From contig NZ_SMMH01000005.1 of assembly GCF_004634215.1 (NCBI RefSeq), positions 102,966-166,965 of the forward strand: DNA of 64,000 nt, written 5' to 3'. Below the pieces are notes generated by a model, which was given only the letters and a program-made list of their open reading frames with translations, ran no database searches and had not been told where the DNA came from. Shown piece after piece: positions 1 through 13,770 of this stretch. The first letter of the stretch is position 1, and every line of letters begins with the position of its first letter. Both the position numbers and the translations under genes were made by a program. The stretch comes from Deinococcus fonticola. Its GTDB lineage: Bacteria; Deinococcota; Deinococci; Deinococcales; Deinococcaceae.

Positions 1-439
1 GCGCGGGCTGGTGGTGGGTGTAGGCGACGATGATGGTGTCTATCTCACGGTCTGCGAAGGCCAGCAGGGTGCGCCTGAGGTTCAGCACCCGGAAGAGCGC
101 CCGCATCAGGCGCAGCCGGGCCGCCAGGCGGTAGATGGTCATGTCCAGGTCATTGCGCGAGAGGGCCGTGCGCAGCGCCCCGGCCGCCGGCGGGTTCAGC
201 GATGCCAGCCCACGATCCACGGTGAAGAACACGTCCTCGACCAGCGGGTCGTAAGGCGGGAAGGGTTCGCGCCGCATGGCCTGCAGCAGCCGGGCGGCCT
301 CGGCGGCGTGCGCCACGCCCACCGAATCGAGCATCAGGGCGTGGGCGGTCAGCGAGTCGAACAGGTGCGGCAGCAGGTGCTCGCTGGCGTAGGTGTAATC
401 GGGTTGCAGCACCGCTTTCAGGTAGGTGTCATGCCACAT
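1..439 (-). CDS. Argininosuccinate lyase-like protein, partial (C-terminus beyond window)
   Basis: This is the first 146 codons of a fumarase/aspartase-superfamily protein that runs off the left edge. The segment LSRNDLDMTIYR matches the SRND substrate-binding block of argininosuccinate lyases. The stretch IIVAYTHHQPA matches their GYTHxQxAQP block. The ATG at 439 overlaps the stop of the ROK gene by 11 bp, so the two are probably co-transcribed and co-translated. The N-terminus is shorter than in classical ArgH and lacks the usual WGGRF opening. A paralogue acting on another amino-acid or sugar-acid adduct, regulated by the ROK protein, is therefore as likely as true ArgH. That function is inference; the superfamily assignment is firm. 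Confidence 0.75.
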   Translation of the reverse strand, partial: MWHDTYLKAVLQPDYTYASEHLLPHLFDSLTAHALMLDSVGVAHAAEAARLLQAMRREPFPPYDPLVEDVFFTVDRGLASLNPPAAGALRTALSRNDLDMTIYRLAARLRLMRALFRVLNLRRTLLAFADREIDTIIVAYTHHQPA

Positions 440-1436
440 GCGTCTCTCCGGGTAAAAGTGGGGACAAAGTGTTCAGGCGTTCTTGCAGCCGGTGGCGCCC
501 CAGGCTCAGGGCCAGCAGGCTCGCGCCCGCGCACACCAGTTCGGCGCAGGAGGTGCGGGCGCTGCACGTTACGCCGGCCGGCAGCAGCGCGGCGGTGCGG
601 CGCAGCAGTTCCGAACTGTCGGCGGCCCCCGAACCGATCAGTACATGTTGCAAGTCCAGGGTGTAGCTCAGGCCCGCCAGGGCGTAGGCAGTGGCCTCGG
701 AACGCTGCGCTTCCGGCAGTTGCTCGATGGCCTCGTGCCCCCGCGGCGTGGGCCAGGGCGTGCGCCCCAGTTCGCCGGCGCGTCCGGTGGCCCCCCGGTA
801 CACCTCGCCGTTCAGCAGCAGCCCCAGCCCGGTGCCGCTGCGGCGTTCAAGCAGCACCGCCAGGTGGGCGAATTCCGGCAGCTCGGCGGCGGCGGCCAGC
901 GCGGCCAGGTTCGCGTCGTTCTCGAAGTGCAGGGCCGGCCCCAGTTCCTGACGCAGCCGCGCCGGGTCGAGTTCCGGCAGGGCGTTGGGCTCGGCGGGAA
1001 GGCCGGCGTCACCCAGCGGGGCGGGAATGCCGATCACCACACTCCAGAGCGGCAGGTCGGCGCACACCCGCCGGATCAGGGCGATTACCGTTTCGTTCAG
1101 CTCCCCGCCCACCGGCACCTCTCCCTGGCTGATGCCCTCGCCGGCCAGCGTCCGGCACTCGTGCAGTACCCGGCCGCGCTGCACGTCCAGGCCAATGACC
1201 AGGCCCAGGCGCGGGTGAAGGGCCACCTGCTGCGGCACGCGCCCGCAGCCCTGCGGCTCGCCGCCTTGCAGGGTGACCACCCCGCAGCGCTGCAATTCCT
1301 GCACGATGGCGTTGACCGTGACCTTGGACAGGCCGGTGCGCTCCGCGAGTTGCGGGCGCGTCAGGCTGGGCTGCCGGAACAGTTCCTCGGTGACCTGCTG
1401 CCGATTTTGTCTCCGCAACACCTGCGGTTGACCCAT
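429..1436 (-). CDS. ROK-family transcriptional regulator
   Basis: The 335-residue protein has an N-terminal winged helix-turn-helix (about residues 10-60, with [20 protein letters not shown] as the recognition region). A ROK/ASKHA sugar-kinase-like domain follows, with the glycine-rich [20 protein letters not shown] and the AGELG block. The usual Cys-rich zinc motif of ROK proteins is missing, so it is probably a regulator and not an active kinase. It lies upstream of and overlaps the lyase gene, and is divergent from the glycolate oxidase operon. XylR/NagC relatives sense sugars; the ligand here is unknown. Confidence 0.85.
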   Translation of the reverse strand: MGQPQVLRRQNRQQVTEELFRQPSLTRPQLAERTGLSKVTVNAIVQELQRCGVVTLQGGEPQGCGRVPQQVALHPRLGLVIGLDVQRGRVLHECRTLAGEGISQGEVPVGGELNETVIALIRRVCADLPLWSVVIGIPAPLGDAGLPAEPNALPELDPARLRQELGPALHFENDANLAALAAAAELPEFAHLAVLLERRSGTGLGLLLNGEVYRGATGRAGELGRTPWPTPRGHEAIEQLPEAQRSEATAYALAGLSYTLDLQHVLIGSGAADSSELLRRTAALLPAGVTCSARTSCAELVCAGASLLALSLGRHRLQERLNTLSPLLPGETHVA

Positions 1437-1480
1437 ACCTTCACCCCGGTGGATGGCGCTTCTTTCTCTTGCCGTTAGAT

Positions 1481-1494
1481 AAGTTAAGAAACTT
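1481..1494. promoter_or_regulatory. Candidate ROK operator in the divergent intergenic region
   Basis: AAGTTAAGAAACTT is an imperfect inverted repeat (AAGTT, 4-nt centre, AACTT) in the AT-rich part of the 194-bp gap between the ROK gene and glcF. Its AT-rich, centre-spaced form resembles XylR-type ROK sites. The sequence is seen; binding is inferred. Confidence 0.3.
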
Positions 1495-1617
1495 TACGAA
1501 TATCGGCAGCATAACGAAGCCCCTGGCCGGGCGCAATCCTGAGGAAACCTTAAGAGAACGGCAGTTGGCGCCCGGCAGCCCTCTACTCTTTTCCGCCGGC
1601 CAGACGCTTCAGCGGCC

Positions 1618-1623
1618 TATGCT
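1618..1623 (+). promoter_or_regulatory. -10 box of a probable leaderless glcF transcript
   Basis: TATGCT fits TANNNT and is followed by 7 nt and the ATG at 1631. No Shine-Dalgarno sequence is present. This spacing is what decides the glcF start. Confidence 0.5.
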
Positions 1624-1630
1624 GTCTGCC

Positions 1631-4384
<2,754 letters not shown>

Positions 4385-4398
<14 letters not shown>

Positions 4399-5044
4399 CC
4401 TGTCGCCGGGTGACCAGACCATTCTCGTTTCTGGGGACACGTCGCTGCTGGAGGTGTACCAGGCTTTGCCGGCGGGGTTGTTTCCGCCTTTTCCGCCATT
4501 GGCGTTGCCGGGTGGGGTGGGTGGCCTCGTGGCGCGTGGAGGCTTCGGGCAGAATTTCTTTTTCGGGGCGGAAGTGCTGGGCGTGACGTTCCGCGCCCCA
4601 TCAGGCCGGATCGTGAAGGCGGGCGGGCGCACGGTCAAAAACGTGCAGGGCTACGACCTGACGCGGCCTTTCGTGGGAAGTTTCGGCGTGCTGGGTGAAG
4701 CGCTGGAGGTCACGCTGCGCCTGCGCCCCGGCCTGAGCGTCCGTCACGTATCCGCACCCGGCTCACTGCGGGACTTGCCCCCGACCTCTGCCCGGTTCGC
4801 CTGGGAGGTGGACGGCGTGGTGAACCTCCTTCATTTCGGCCACGAACAGGGGGTCACCGAGGCCCTCAAGGTGCTGCCCGGCGCTCTGGACGTGAAGGAC
4901 ATTCAGAACCTTACGCCACTTTTCCCCGATGGCATGGGCGTCGGCGACACGGGAACCGTGCGCGACCTGCGTTTCGGCTGGGTCAACGGTCAGGCCCACC
5001 CGCCTGTGCCAGAACTGTTCCGGAAAGTGGCGGCGAGCCTGTAA
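4385..5044 (+). CDS. glcE: Glycolate oxidase FAD-binding subunit E, short form
   Basis: This 219-residue PCMH-type FAD protein contains [15 protein letters not shown] and [15 protein letters not shown], typical of GlcE. It overlaps glcD by 14 bp, so translation is coupled. GlcE is usually around 350 residues. This version retains the FAD-binding half and lacks most of the C-terminal half, ending naturally at a TAA before a hairpin. It may serve only as an assembly or FAD subunit beside GlcD. The order F-D-E differs from the E. coli order D-E-F. Confidence 0.85.
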
Positions 5045-5059
5045 AAAACCTATATAAAA

Positions 5060-5085
5060 GAGGAAGCCCAGTGTCAGGCTTCCTC
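5060..5085. terminator. Hairpin after the glycolate oxidase operon
   Basis: A 9-bp perfect stem (GAGGAAGCC / GGCTTCCTC) with an 8-nt loop lies 16 nt after the glcE stop. The A-rich run on its left flank gives a U-tract only on the minus strand, so it is a weak plus-strand terminator or a bidirectional one. The rest of 5086-5291 shows no gene. Confidence 0.45.
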
Positions 5086-5291
5086 GCATGGTTCAGTCAG
5101 GCCGCTTTAGGCGGCGTCACTGCTCGCACATCCGTTTTTTAACTCCCAGAGGTGGATGTCTCCCTCAAGTGCTTGTTGTACATCGTGGATTGCACGGCAC
5201 GGCTCCTGAAAGCCAGAACGGTGATCTTAACTCACCAGGCCAAAGATGTCAAGCCCTGTCAGAGCCTGGCGGTGTGCTTTCATACGGAATC

Positions 5292-5915
5292 ATGGCCGCT
5301 TCAGGGGATAAACACATCAAACGTCTGGGCCTGACCGGCAGCATCGGTGCGGGCAAAAGCACGGTGACGGCGCTGCTGCGGGAGCGCGGCCTGACCGTGC
5401 TGGACGCCGACGAACAGGCGCGGCTGGTCACGCAGGAACCGCAGACGCTTGAGCAGATCGGGGCGGCCTTTCCCGGCACGGTGCAGGGCGGCGTGCTGAA
5501 CAGGGCGGCCCTGGCGGCCGCGGCGTTCAGTGATCCGGAGCGCACGCGAATCCTGAACGCGATCACCCACCCGCGCGTGCGGGCAAGAATGGCGGCCTTG
5601 GAAGCCCAGGCGGTGGCCCAGGGCGCGGCATGGATCGTGCAGGATATTCCCCTGCTGTTCGAGACGGGCCAGGAGAAAAACTTCGACGCGGTGCTGCTGG
5701 TAGATGCCCCGCTGGACACCCGCCTTCAGCGCGTCATGCAGCGCAGTGGCCTTTCACGCGAGGAAATCCTGGCCCGCGACGCCCGCCAGATGCCCGCCCA
5801 CGAGAAACGCAAGAAGGCCACCATCACGCTGGAGAATGACGGTGACCTGGAGAACCTGAAAAACCAGGTGAATGCTGTTTTCGATAAAATATTTGCTTCT
5901 GGAGACGAAATTTAA
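5292..5915 (+). CDS. coaE: Dephospho-CoA kinase
   Basis: The 207-residue P-loop kinase carries out the last step of coenzyme A synthesis, phosphorylating the 3'-OH of dephospho-CoA. The Walker A motif GSIGAGKST is at residues 16-24. Other family blocks are VLDADEQAR, the substrate-binding [10 protein letters not shown] and the DIPLLFETG segment. Length matches the family. The ATG at 5292 was chosen because the P-loop then begins at the normal distance; the open frame extends further upstream without homology-like sequence. Confidence 0.95.
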   Translation: MAASGDKHIKRLGLTGSIGAGKSTVTALLRERGLTVLDADEQARLVTQEPQTLEQIGAAFPGTVQGGVLNRAALAAAAFSDPERTRILNAITHPRVRARMAALEAQAVAQGAAWIVQDIPLLFETGQEKNFDAVLLVDAPLDTRLQRVMQRSGLSREEILARDARQMPAHEKRKKATITLENDGDLENLKNQVNAVFDKIFASGDEI

Positions 5916-5916
5916 T

Positions 5917-5999
5917 ACTCGCCTTTGACCACGGCTCAAGTCAGGGAGAGGCCCGTCCCCTCACCGAGGGGCTACTGCTTCCAGCCTTAAAAGGCGAGT
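5917..5999. repeat. Nested palindrome between convergent gene ends
   Basis: 10-bp terminal arms (ACTCGCCTTT at 5917-5926, AAAGGCGAGT at 5990-5999) enclose a smaller hairpin, CCCCTC-ACC-GAGGGG near 5956-5970. The arms start one base from the coaE stop and abut the stop of the lipoprotein gene. The structure could end both transcripts, or be a small REP/MITE-like element. Confidence 0.5.
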
Positions 6000-6401
6000 T
6001 CAGTAGATACGCCTCAGGGCGAGCGTATAGCCACTGGTGGTCTGGCCATTCTTGGTCAGGGTGCAAGTGCCCGTGTACGACGAGCTACTCATACTCAGAT
6101 CACTGGTGCAGTTCAGGCTCCTGGTTTGGGTCGTTGCGGTGAGGTTGCCCGTGTTGGCAGGCCCATTCGATGTTGAGGCAACTACACTGAACACCTCTCC
6201 AAGACCAGTCAGGTGTCCAAAGGCGAGGCCGCTGTCAGACACGTATTCCATATTGCCCTTCAGTGTCTCAATCGTCTGGTTGTCCTTGGTCAACGTGCCA
6301 GACCAGGGGCCTTCTATGCTGGGTTCAGGACTCTGCCGACACGCGGAAAACAGGACGACAAGGCACAGCAGCGAGGAACGTTTGAAGAGAGAATGATTCA
6401 T
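6000..6401 (-). CDS. Small secreted lipoprotein, function unknown
   Basis: The 133-residue protein begins with a basic N-terminus, a hydrophobic core and a lipobox ending in LFSAC at about residues 17-21. It should therefore be lipid-modified and envelope-anchored. The mature part is Ser/Thr-rich with repeated short beta-type segments (GTLTKDNQT, GTCTLTKNGQT), suggesting a small beta-sandwich or lipocalin-like fold. A Shine-Dalgarno-like TGAGG precedes the ATG. GC content is lower than in the neighbours. I do not recognise a family. Confidence 0.7.
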   Translation of the reverse strand: MNHSLFKRSSLLCLVVLFSACRQSPEPSIEGPWSGTLTKDNQTIETLKGNMEYVSDSGLAFGHLTGLGEVFSVVASTSNGPANTGNLTATTQTRSLNCTSDLSMSSSSYTGTCTLTKNGQTTSGYTLALRRIY

Positions 6402-6545
6402 AAACCGACCTCACAGGGAAAGGTTGCGGGGGAAGTGTTGGGCAGCCGCCAGCGCCCAGTAAGCTTCAGCGGGAGCATAAGAGACCATCTTGTTCAAAGC
6501 GCCTTGTTTCCGCCCAGCGCCCTGGCCTGGCCTCCTGCTCACCAC

Positions 6546-8180
<1,635 letters not shown>

Positions 8181-8249
8181 GGATTCCCTCCGGGGAATGC
8201 TCAGAACTTGAAAAGGTCAAAACGTCCAATCACCAGCCGGGAGCGCCCC

Positions 8250-8287
8250 AAAAAAAGAAATCCGGGGCGCTCGGCCTCCGGGATTTC
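8250..8287 (-). terminator. Rho-independent terminator of the M50 protease gene
   Basis: On the minus strand a stem GAAATCC...GGATTTC with a GC-rich inner stem is followed by seven T residues (8250-8256 as A on the plus strand). It lies between the M50 gene and pyrG and separates their transcription. Confidence 0.85.
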
Positions 8288-8313
8288 ATGGTAGCACGTG
8301 GGGAAGGGTCAGG

Positions 8314-8976
8314 TCAGAACACCAGGCTGAACGCCCAGTTTTGCACGGCGCTCAGCATGTTCCCGATGGGTTGGCGCAGCACGAAAAACACCAGGAACAT
8401 GGAAATCAGGAAACTGGAGGGGTTGGCTTCAAACTGGTCGAAGGCGCGCTTGAGCGGCGGCACCAAGGCGCCCAGCAGGCGGCTGCCGTCCAGCGGCGGA
8501 ATAGGAATCAGGTTGAACACCGCCAGGACAATGTTGGTGCCCAGAATGGTGATCAGGGCCAGGCCCACGAAACTCAGTTGCGCTTGCCCCGCCACGTTCG
8601 TTTCCACCAGCACTTCTCGCGGCAGAACTTTCATGATCAGGCCGCACACCAGCGCGATCAGGAGGTTGCTCAGGGGGCCGGCCGCCACCGCCCAGAACAT
8701 CCCCCAGCGGCCCACCCGGTAAGGGTTGATGGGCACCGGCTTGGCGAACCCGAACCCGGCCACCAGCAGCATGATGGTGCCGAGGGGGTCGAGGTGCTTG
8801 AGGGGATTCAGGTTGACGCGATCCATCTGTTTGGGCGTCGGGTCGCCCAGTTTGTAGGCGGTGTAGGCGTGCGCGAACTCGTGGAAGGTCAGCGAGAGCA
8901 GCAGCACCCCGGCCACGATGACGAACAGCAATGGATTTTCGAACAGCAGGCCCAGCAGGCCGGGGAGGTTATTCAT
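8314..8976 (-). CDS. Site-2 protease family (M50) membrane metalloprotease
   Basis: The 220-residue polytopic membrane protein has the zinc motif HEFAH at residues 32-36 inside a transmembrane segment. The third ligand region is [14 protein letters not shown] in the C-terminal half. There is no PDZ domain, so it belongs to the minimal SpoIVFB/rhomboid-like S2P group that cuts substrates within the membrane. TAGAAT stands 9 nt before the ATG and could give a transcript with a 2-3 nt leader. The substrate is not deducible. Confidence 0.9.
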   Translation of the reverse strand: MNNLPGLLGLLFENPLLFVIVAGVLLLSLTFHEFAHAYTAYKLGDPTPKQMDRVNLNPLKHLDPLGTIMLLVAGFGFAKPVPINPYRVGRWGMFWAVAAGPLSNLLIALVCGLIMKVLPREVLVETNVAGQAQLSFVGLALITILGTNIVLAVFNLIPIPPLDGSRLLGALVPPLKRAFDQFEANPSSFLISMFLVFFVLRQPIGNMLSAVQNWAFSLVF

Positions 8977-9019
8977 GTCCCCGTCATTCTACCCAGCGGC
9001 GGTGAAACGGAAGGGAGGG

Positions 9020-10114
9020 TCAATCGGGCGCGTTCTTAACGTAGTCACGCAGGGCCAGCTGTTCGTCCAGCTGGCTGTTGACACGCCCCGCACGGCGCAA
9101 TTCGGCCAGATGGGTCAGCGCTTCCCCCACCTGCCTGCCCGCCGGGACGCCCAGCGCCAGCACGTCCTTTCCGGTCAGAGGAACGTAACTGTGCGGGTTG
9201 AGGATGGCGCGAAGTTGCCTTTCAGGCGTGCCGGGCGGGGAGAAGGTGTCCGACAGGGCGCGGGAGAGCAGCGCGGCGGGTTTGTCGCCCAACGAAAGGC
9301 GCTGCGCCAGGGCCGCGGCGTCCGGCGCGGTGGCGAGGAGGCCCGCCGCGTAAGTCTGCGGGTTCACGTCGGGCAGTTCGTCCAGCGCGGCCAGGACGCG
9401 AAGGTCCGGCAGCAATTCGCCCGCGCCCCACTCGCGGAGCTTCAGGGCCGCCAGGTAAGGGCGCGCCTCTTGCAACAGCAGTTTCAATTCGGCCCACAGG
9501 CGCGATGTTTGCGGGGCCATGTGCAGCGCGTCCTGCACCTGCTCCAGCAGTTCCGGCGTGGCCTGCAAGTCGAGCCGTGCCGCGATTCTGGCCCCGCGCA
9601 CCAGCCGGCTGGCATCCTCGTGGAAGGAGTGCCGGTGAAGGGGCCGCAGGAGCCGCCGATCGAGGTCACGCTGTCCGCCGGCGACATCCAGCAATTCCGG
9701 TTCCGGGCCAAGACGTAACGCCAGGGCGTTCACGGTGAAATCGCGGCGGCGCAGGTCATCGGCCAGCGTGCCGGGTTCAGGCACGGGGTTCTGACCGGGA
9801 ACGGGGTAGCTTTCGCGCCTGGCCCGCACCAGATCGGCAAACCGTCCGTCTGGCAGGTGAAGCGTCGCATTCTGAAAAGCCGGGTGATACACGAACGGCC
9901 ATCCGCTGGCGTGGGCCAGTTCCTCGACCTGTACGCCGTCCACCACCACATCCAGGTCGAGCGGCGTGACACCCAGCAGCGCGTCGCGCACCGCCCCGCC
10001 CACCAGGGCCACCTGGGCCGCCGGGCCGGCCAGACCCGCCAGTTCCGTCAGCCACGCCTGATCCCCGGGCCGCAGCCGCGCCAGGATGTCCTTGCCGCTC
10101 AGCCGTTCACTCAC
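9020..10114 (-). CDS. Class II tRNA nucleotidyltransferase / poly(A) polymerase family
   Basis: The 364-residue protein has the pol-beta nucleotidyltransferase core [12 protein letters not shown] followed by DLDVVVDG (metal-binding DxD) and the [12 protein letters not shown] block. The C-terminal half is helical and lacks an HD domain. Members add CCA, CC, A or poly(A) to RNA 3' ends. Deinococcus is known to divide CC-adding and A-adding between two enzymes, so the exact activity cannot be read from sequence alone. The GTG start at 10114 overlaps the stop of the HtrA gene (GTGA), which is typical translational coupling and decides the start. Confidence 0.85.
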   Translation of the reverse strand: MSERLSGKDILARLRPGDQAWLTELAGLAGPAAQVALVGGAVRDALLGVTPLDLDVVVDGVQVEELAHASGWPFVYHPAFQNATLHLPDGRFADLVRARRESYPVPGQNPVPEPGTLADDLRRRDFTVNALALRLGPEPELLDVAGGQRDLDRRLLRPLHRHSFHEDASRLVRGARIAARLDLQATPELLEQVQDALHMAPQTSRLWAELKLLLQEARPYLAALKLREWGAGELLPDLRVLAALDELPDVNPQTYAAGLLATAPDAAALAQRLSLGDKPAALLSRALSDTFSPPGTPERQLRAILNPHSYVPLTGKDVLALGVPAGRQVGEALTHLAELRRAGRVNSQLDEQLALRDYVKNAPD

Positions 10115-11385
10115 CGGAAGGCCGCAGCGTCCAGCGTGACTTTCACGTCGCGGGTCTTGCCGGCGTTCCAGACCTTCAGGGTCACACTGTCGCCCTGCTT
10201 GCGGTCGATCAGGACGGCCTGCAGGTCTTCGAGGCCGTCCACCGCTTTGCCGTTCACGGCGGTGATGACGTCCCCGCCCAGGCTCACGGCGCCGCCCCGG
10301 AACTGCTGCTCGCGGGTGCCGCCCCTGAGTCCGGCCCGGGCGGCGGGCAGGCCGGGCGTCACCGCGCCCACCATGATGCCGGCGTCCGGCAGTCGCCACT
10401 CCTGGCGGGCGGCGGCGCTCAGGGCACTGACTCCCACAGGGATGAAGCCCTGGCCCGTCTGCGCCAGCAGTCCAGCCTTGATGCCGAGTTGCGGGGCGCT
10501 GACCAGGCCGCCCTTCGCCGCTTGCAGGCGCGGCAGCAGGTTTCTGGCCACGTTCACCGGAATGGCGAAGCCCACCCCGGCGCTCTGGCCCACGCCCGTG
10601 CTCTGCCCGCTGGGGCTGTAGATCTGCGTGTTGATGCCGATGACGTTTCCGGCGCTGTCCAGCAGCGGCCCCCCGGAGTTGCCGGGGTTGATGGCGGCGT
10701 CGGTCTGAATGGCTTTTTGCGTGATGCCCTGGCCGCCCAGGCCAAAGCCGATCGGGATCTGCCGCGCCACGCTGCTCACGATGCCTTCGGACACGCTGAA
10801 ATCCAGGCCGAACGGTGCCCCCATGGCGATGACCTTCTGCCCGGCCTTCAGGGCGTCACTGTTGCCCAGCGGCATGGGCCGGATCAGCCCAGCCTCCAGA
10901 CAGGAGGGGCGAATCAGCGCCAGGTCGTACTGCGGCGCCATGCCGATCACTTTGGCCGTCACGGCTTTGCTGCTGCCCATCACGCGCACGGTGATGCGGC
11001 TGGCCCCGCCGCCGTCACCGGCCACCACGTGGTAATTCGTGAGAATGTCGCCGGCCCGGTTCACGAAGAACCCGCTGCCCACGCCGCGCTGCACCTGCGT
11101 CTGGGCGCCGCCTTCCATCATCCAGGCGAACGGATCCTGGGTGGTCACGTCCTGCTCGGTGCTGATGTACACCAGGCCCGGCTCGTACTTCGCCACGATC
11201 TGCATGGTGTTGCGTTCGTTTTCCAGCCGCCCGGCCGCTTCCGCCTGCACCAGCGCCGGCCCGCTGGGCTGCCGCGCCACGCGGGCGTCCCCCACCGGCA
11301 CCTGATCCCTGAGCAGCGTGGCCCCCAGCCCCAGGCCCAGCACCACCAGCAGAACCGCCATTCCCCTTGACTTCATGCCGCGCAT
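10111..11385 (-). CDS. HtrA/DegP-type serine protease with one PDZ domain
   Basis: The 424-residue envelope protease has an N-terminal hydrophobic anchor (about residues 8-25). A trypsin-like domain follows with the triad H119 (TNYHV), D154 (YDLAL) and S237 (GNSGGP). A single C-terminal PDZ domain (about 315-420) contains [15 protein letters not shown]. It would degrade or monitor misfolded exported proteins from the outer face of the inner membrane. The start at 11385 is preceded by a weak GGCTGGA; ATG 11376 is an alternative. Its stop is fused to the nucleotidyltransferase start. Confidence 0.92.
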   Translation of the reverse strand: MRGMKSRGMAVLLVVLGLGLGATLLRDQVPVGDARVARQPSGPALVQAEAAGRLENERNTMQIVAKYEPGLVYISTEQDVTTQDPFAWMMEGGAQTQVQRGVGSGFFVNRAGDILTNYHVVAGDGGGASRITVRVMGSSKAVTAKVIGMAPQYDLALIRPSCLEAGLIRPMPLGNSDALKAGQKVIAMGAPFGLDFSVSEGIVSSVARQIPIGFGLGGQGITQKAIQTDAAINPGNSGGPLLDSAGNVIGINTQIYSPSGQSTGVGQSAGVGFAIPVNVARNLLPRLQAAKGGLVSAPQLGIKAGLLAQTGQGFIPVGVSALSAAARQEWRLPDAGIMVGAVTPGLPAARAGLRGGTREQQFRGGAVSLGGDVITAVNGKAVDGLEDLQAVLIDRKQGDSVTLKVWNAGKTRDVKVTLDAAAFR

Positions 11386-11454
11386 TATTCCAGCCGTGAC
11401 ATTAAGCCAGATGACAGATGCTTTCAGGCCCGCGCCGCGCTTGACTGGAAGGTG

Positions 11455-12477
11455 ATGCATGCGCTGCAAGAGGCCACGGAAGCCCTGAAAAAGACCCTGG
11501 GCGATTTTCTCGACCGTGGCCGTGAGGACGGCGTGTTCTTCGTGCAGGCAGGCGGCCCCGGCAGTGTCCCGGCCCTGAGCGATCTGGACGTGCCGGAGCT
11601 TCACGTGGACGTGCTGCCCGGCGAGTTGAGCGAGCAGCAACGCAGCGGGCTTTTGCAAGTGGGCTATGTCCCGGACAGCGGGCACTGGGTGCATCCGGGC
11701 GGGTGGCGCCTGGTGTTCCCGGATCACGGAACGGGCTGGCGGGCCGAGCAGCAGGCGCTGGCCTCCCTGTTAAGCGCGGACAACGGCGCCGCCGCAGGGT
11801 ACCGCCACGTTTTCGAGGCGCAGGGCCGCCGCGCCGCTGACCACGCTTTCGCAGACGCCGCCCTGCGGCACCACGCCCGGACGGTCGGGTTCAGCCCCGC
11901 TGAATTCATCGCACAGACCCTCGCGCCCCTGGACGCCCCGTGGATGTTCGCGGCCGGGGTGGCCCTCGACCTGCACCTGGGCCGCGTGGCCCGCCCGCAC
12001 GACGATGTGGACATCGTTTTTCCCCGCGAACGGCAACCGGATCTGCTGGCCCTGCTGCGGGCCGGCGGCTGGCGCACCGACGCCCCCCTGGACGGCACCT
12101 ACCAGCCGTGGACGGCCCCGCTGGAGCCCCCTCACCACCAGGTGCATGCGCGGCACCCCGACCTGCCGGACGTGATCCTGGCGGACTTCATGTTCACCGA
12201 CCTGTCAGGCGAACGCTGGCATTACCGCCGTGACCCCGGCATAACCCTGCCCCTCAGCGAGGCCAGGCGGCACGCTGAAAATGGGCTGCCTTACCTGGCC
12301 CCGCAGGCCGCCCTGCTGTTCAAGTCCGCCACCAGCGGCGGCCAGCCCCGCCCCAAGGATGAACAGGACTTCCGGCGCAGCCTGCCCACCCTCAGCACCC
12401 CGGAAAAGGAGTGGCTGGCCCAGCAGGTGGCCCGCACAACGGCCCAGCACCCCTGGCTGGCCGCCCTGGAAAGATGA
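11455..12477 (+). CDS. Nucleotidyltransferase-domain protein with GrpB-like N-terminal half
   Basis: The 340-residue protein has two parts. Residues 160-270 resemble small-molecule nucleotidyltransferases of the ANT/Lin type: [13 protein letters not shown], then HDDVDIVF with the metal-binding acidic cluster at 183-186. Residues 40-155 ([13 protein letters not shown], then a helix with [18 protein letters not shown]) recall a degenerate GrpB-type nucleotidyltransferase. The protein may carry one active and one decayed NTase domain. Its substrate is unknown; antibiotic modification is possible but unsupported. A GGAAGG lies immediately before the start, and GTG 11452 is an alternative start. 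The gene is divergent from htrA. Confidence 0.7.
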   Translation: MHALQEATEALKKTLGDFLDRGREDGVFFVQAGGPGSVPALSDLDVPELHVDVLPGELSEQQRSGLLQVGYVPDSGHWVHPGGWRLVFPDHGTGWRAEQQALASLLSADNGAAAGYRHVFEAQGRRAADHAFADAALRHHARTVGFSPAEFIAQTLAPLDAPWMFAAGVALDLHLGRVARPHDDVDIVFPRERQPDLLALLRAGGWRTDAPLDGTYQPWTAPLEPPHHQVHARHPDLPDVILADFMFTDLSGERWHYRRDPGITLPLSEARRHAENGLPYLAPQAALLFKSATSGGQPRPKDEQDFRRSLPTLSTPEKEWLAQQVARTTAQHPWLAALER

Positions 12478-12554
12478 GGAGCGCGGGCCCCCCGCCAGCG
12501 ATATTTCCCGGCGACCTTCACGCCGTTGGGAACTTTTTTCACCCGTTCAGCGTA

Positions 12555-12560
12555 TACAGT
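12555..12560 (+). promoter_or_regulatory. -10 box of the BI-1 gene, leaderless type
   Basis: TACAGT followed by 6 nt and the ATG at 12567; no Shine-Dalgarno sequence lies between. Confidence 0.5.
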
Positions 12561-12566
12561 GACGGT

Positions 12567-13259
12567 ATGCAAAATTACCCCTCGACTTTGAATACAGCCG
12601 GCCGGGCGGATCTGGTTCGCACGTTCATGGCCCGCACCTACTCGTGGATGACCGCTGGCCTGGCCCTGAGCGCCGGCATCGCCTGGATCACCGCGAGTAA
12701 CATGAATTTCGCCCTTCAGGTGGCCCAGTGGCGGCTGCCCCTGCTGCTGGGGCAACTGGCACTGGTGTTCGTCCTGAGCCTCTTCGCGCAGCGCCTGCCC
12801 AGCGCCATTGCCGGGCTGCTGTTCATCGCCTACGCTGCCATGACCGGCCTGACCTTCAGCAGCCTCCTGATGGTGTACGACCTGCAAAGCGTGTTCGCCG
12901 CCTTTGCCACCGCCGCCGGCACCTTCGGGGCCATGACCGTCGCCGGGCTCACCATCAAGAAAGACCTCAGCGGATTCGGACGCTTCTTCATGTTCGCGGT
13001 GATCGGCCTGCTGGTCGCCATGATCGTGAATATGTTCATCGGCGGCACGGCGCTGACCCTGGGCATCAGCGTGGTGGGCGTGCTGCTGTTCGCGGGCCTG
13101 ACCGTGTACGACACCCAGATGCTGCGCAAGCTGGCCCTGAGCGGCGTGGAAGGCGAAATGGCCGAACGGGCCGCCATCAACGGCGCCCTGCAGCTCTACC
13201 TCGATTTCATCAACATGTTCCTGTTCCTGCTGCGTCTGTTCGGCGGCAGCCGCAACTGA
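12567..13259 (+). CDS. Bax inhibitor-1 / YccA family membrane protein
   Basis: The 230-residue protein has about seven transmembrane segments. It has the family signatures [10 protein letters not shown] in the middle and [14 protein letters not shown] near the end, including the conserved acidic residue of the pH-sensing pair. Family members such as BsYetJ are calcium-leak channels, and E. coli YccA interacts with FtsH. A monocistronic gene is suggested by its own -10 box and the terminator immediately after it. Confidence 0.9.
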   Translation: MQNYPSTLNTAGRADLVRTFMARTYSWMTAGLALSAGIAWITASNMNFALQVAQWRLPLLLGQLALVFVLSLFAQRLPSAIAGLLFIAYAAMTGLTFSSLLMVYDLQSVFAAFATAAGTFGAMTVAGLTIKKDLSGFGRFFMFAVIGLLVAMIVNMFIGGTALTLGISVVGVLLFAGLTVYDTQMLRKLALSGVEGEMAERAAINGALQLYLDFINMFLFLLRLFGGSRN

Positions 13260-13283
13260 GCCAGAACCAAGCCAAGTAGAAAC

Positions 13284-13319
13284 CAGAATCCCCCGCCCTG
13301 GCTGTGGCGGGGGGTTCTG
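13284..13319. terminator. Strong hairpin after the BI-1 gene
   Basis: A 13-bp stem (CAGAATCCCCCGCC / GGCGGGGGGTTCTG with one G-T pair) around an 8-nt loop lies between the convergent ends of the BI-1 gene and fdsD. T-runs are short, so it probably works in both directions. Confidence 0.7.
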
Positions 13320-13326
13320 CTGTGCT

Positions 13327-13647
13327 TTACCCGGCGTCGGACGCCCCAGGAATGTCCTCGGTGGCGCGGGTCTGGTGGGCGGGTGCGCCCCGGTCATGCA
13401 GGAGCTGCAAGGCGGCGTGGGCGGCGGGCGAGAGGCCACACTCTCCGGTTTCGCAAGCCTGAAACAGTTTTTCCTTCATGCGCCTGTCCCAGAAACTGTG
13501 GATGTGGTCGGCGGTCGCCACGGCGGCGCGTTCATGGCCGATGGCCGTGAAGTTCCGGGCGATTTCGTTCGCCATGCGGACTAAACGGTCATTCCAGTCG
13601 GCGTACTGTTCAGAAGTGGTCTGGTCAGGAGTGGGGTGTTCAGTCAT
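13327..13647 (-). CDS. fdsD: Formate dehydrogenase delta subunit
   Basis: The 106-residue protein has the FdsD core DRLVRMANEIARNF and ADHIHSFWDRRMKEKL, helical and without cofactor ligands. FdsD is the small accessory subunit of soluble NAD-dependent molybdenum formate dehydrogenases and is needed for assembly or stability. The ATG at 13647 has AAGGAG 7 nt upstream, which favours it over the TTG six bases earlier. It follows fdsA by 123 bp on the same strand. The usual intervening chaperone gene fdsC is not present. Confidence 0.9.
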   Translation of the reverse strand: MTEHPTPDQTTSEQYADWNDRLVRMANEIARNFTAIGHERAAVATADHIHSFWDRRMKEKLFQACETGECGLSPAAHAALQLLHDRGAPAHQTRATEDIPGASDAG

Positions 13648-13770
13648 CTCCAAACTCCTTCATTCCCGTGATGCCCCCGGAAGAACGCCAGGCGCATCCC
13701 TACCATTACGAAGTTTGACCTTTCCCGACTCGCTCTGCTCGGAAAAGCCGCCTTCCTTGAAGCCGTCTTT

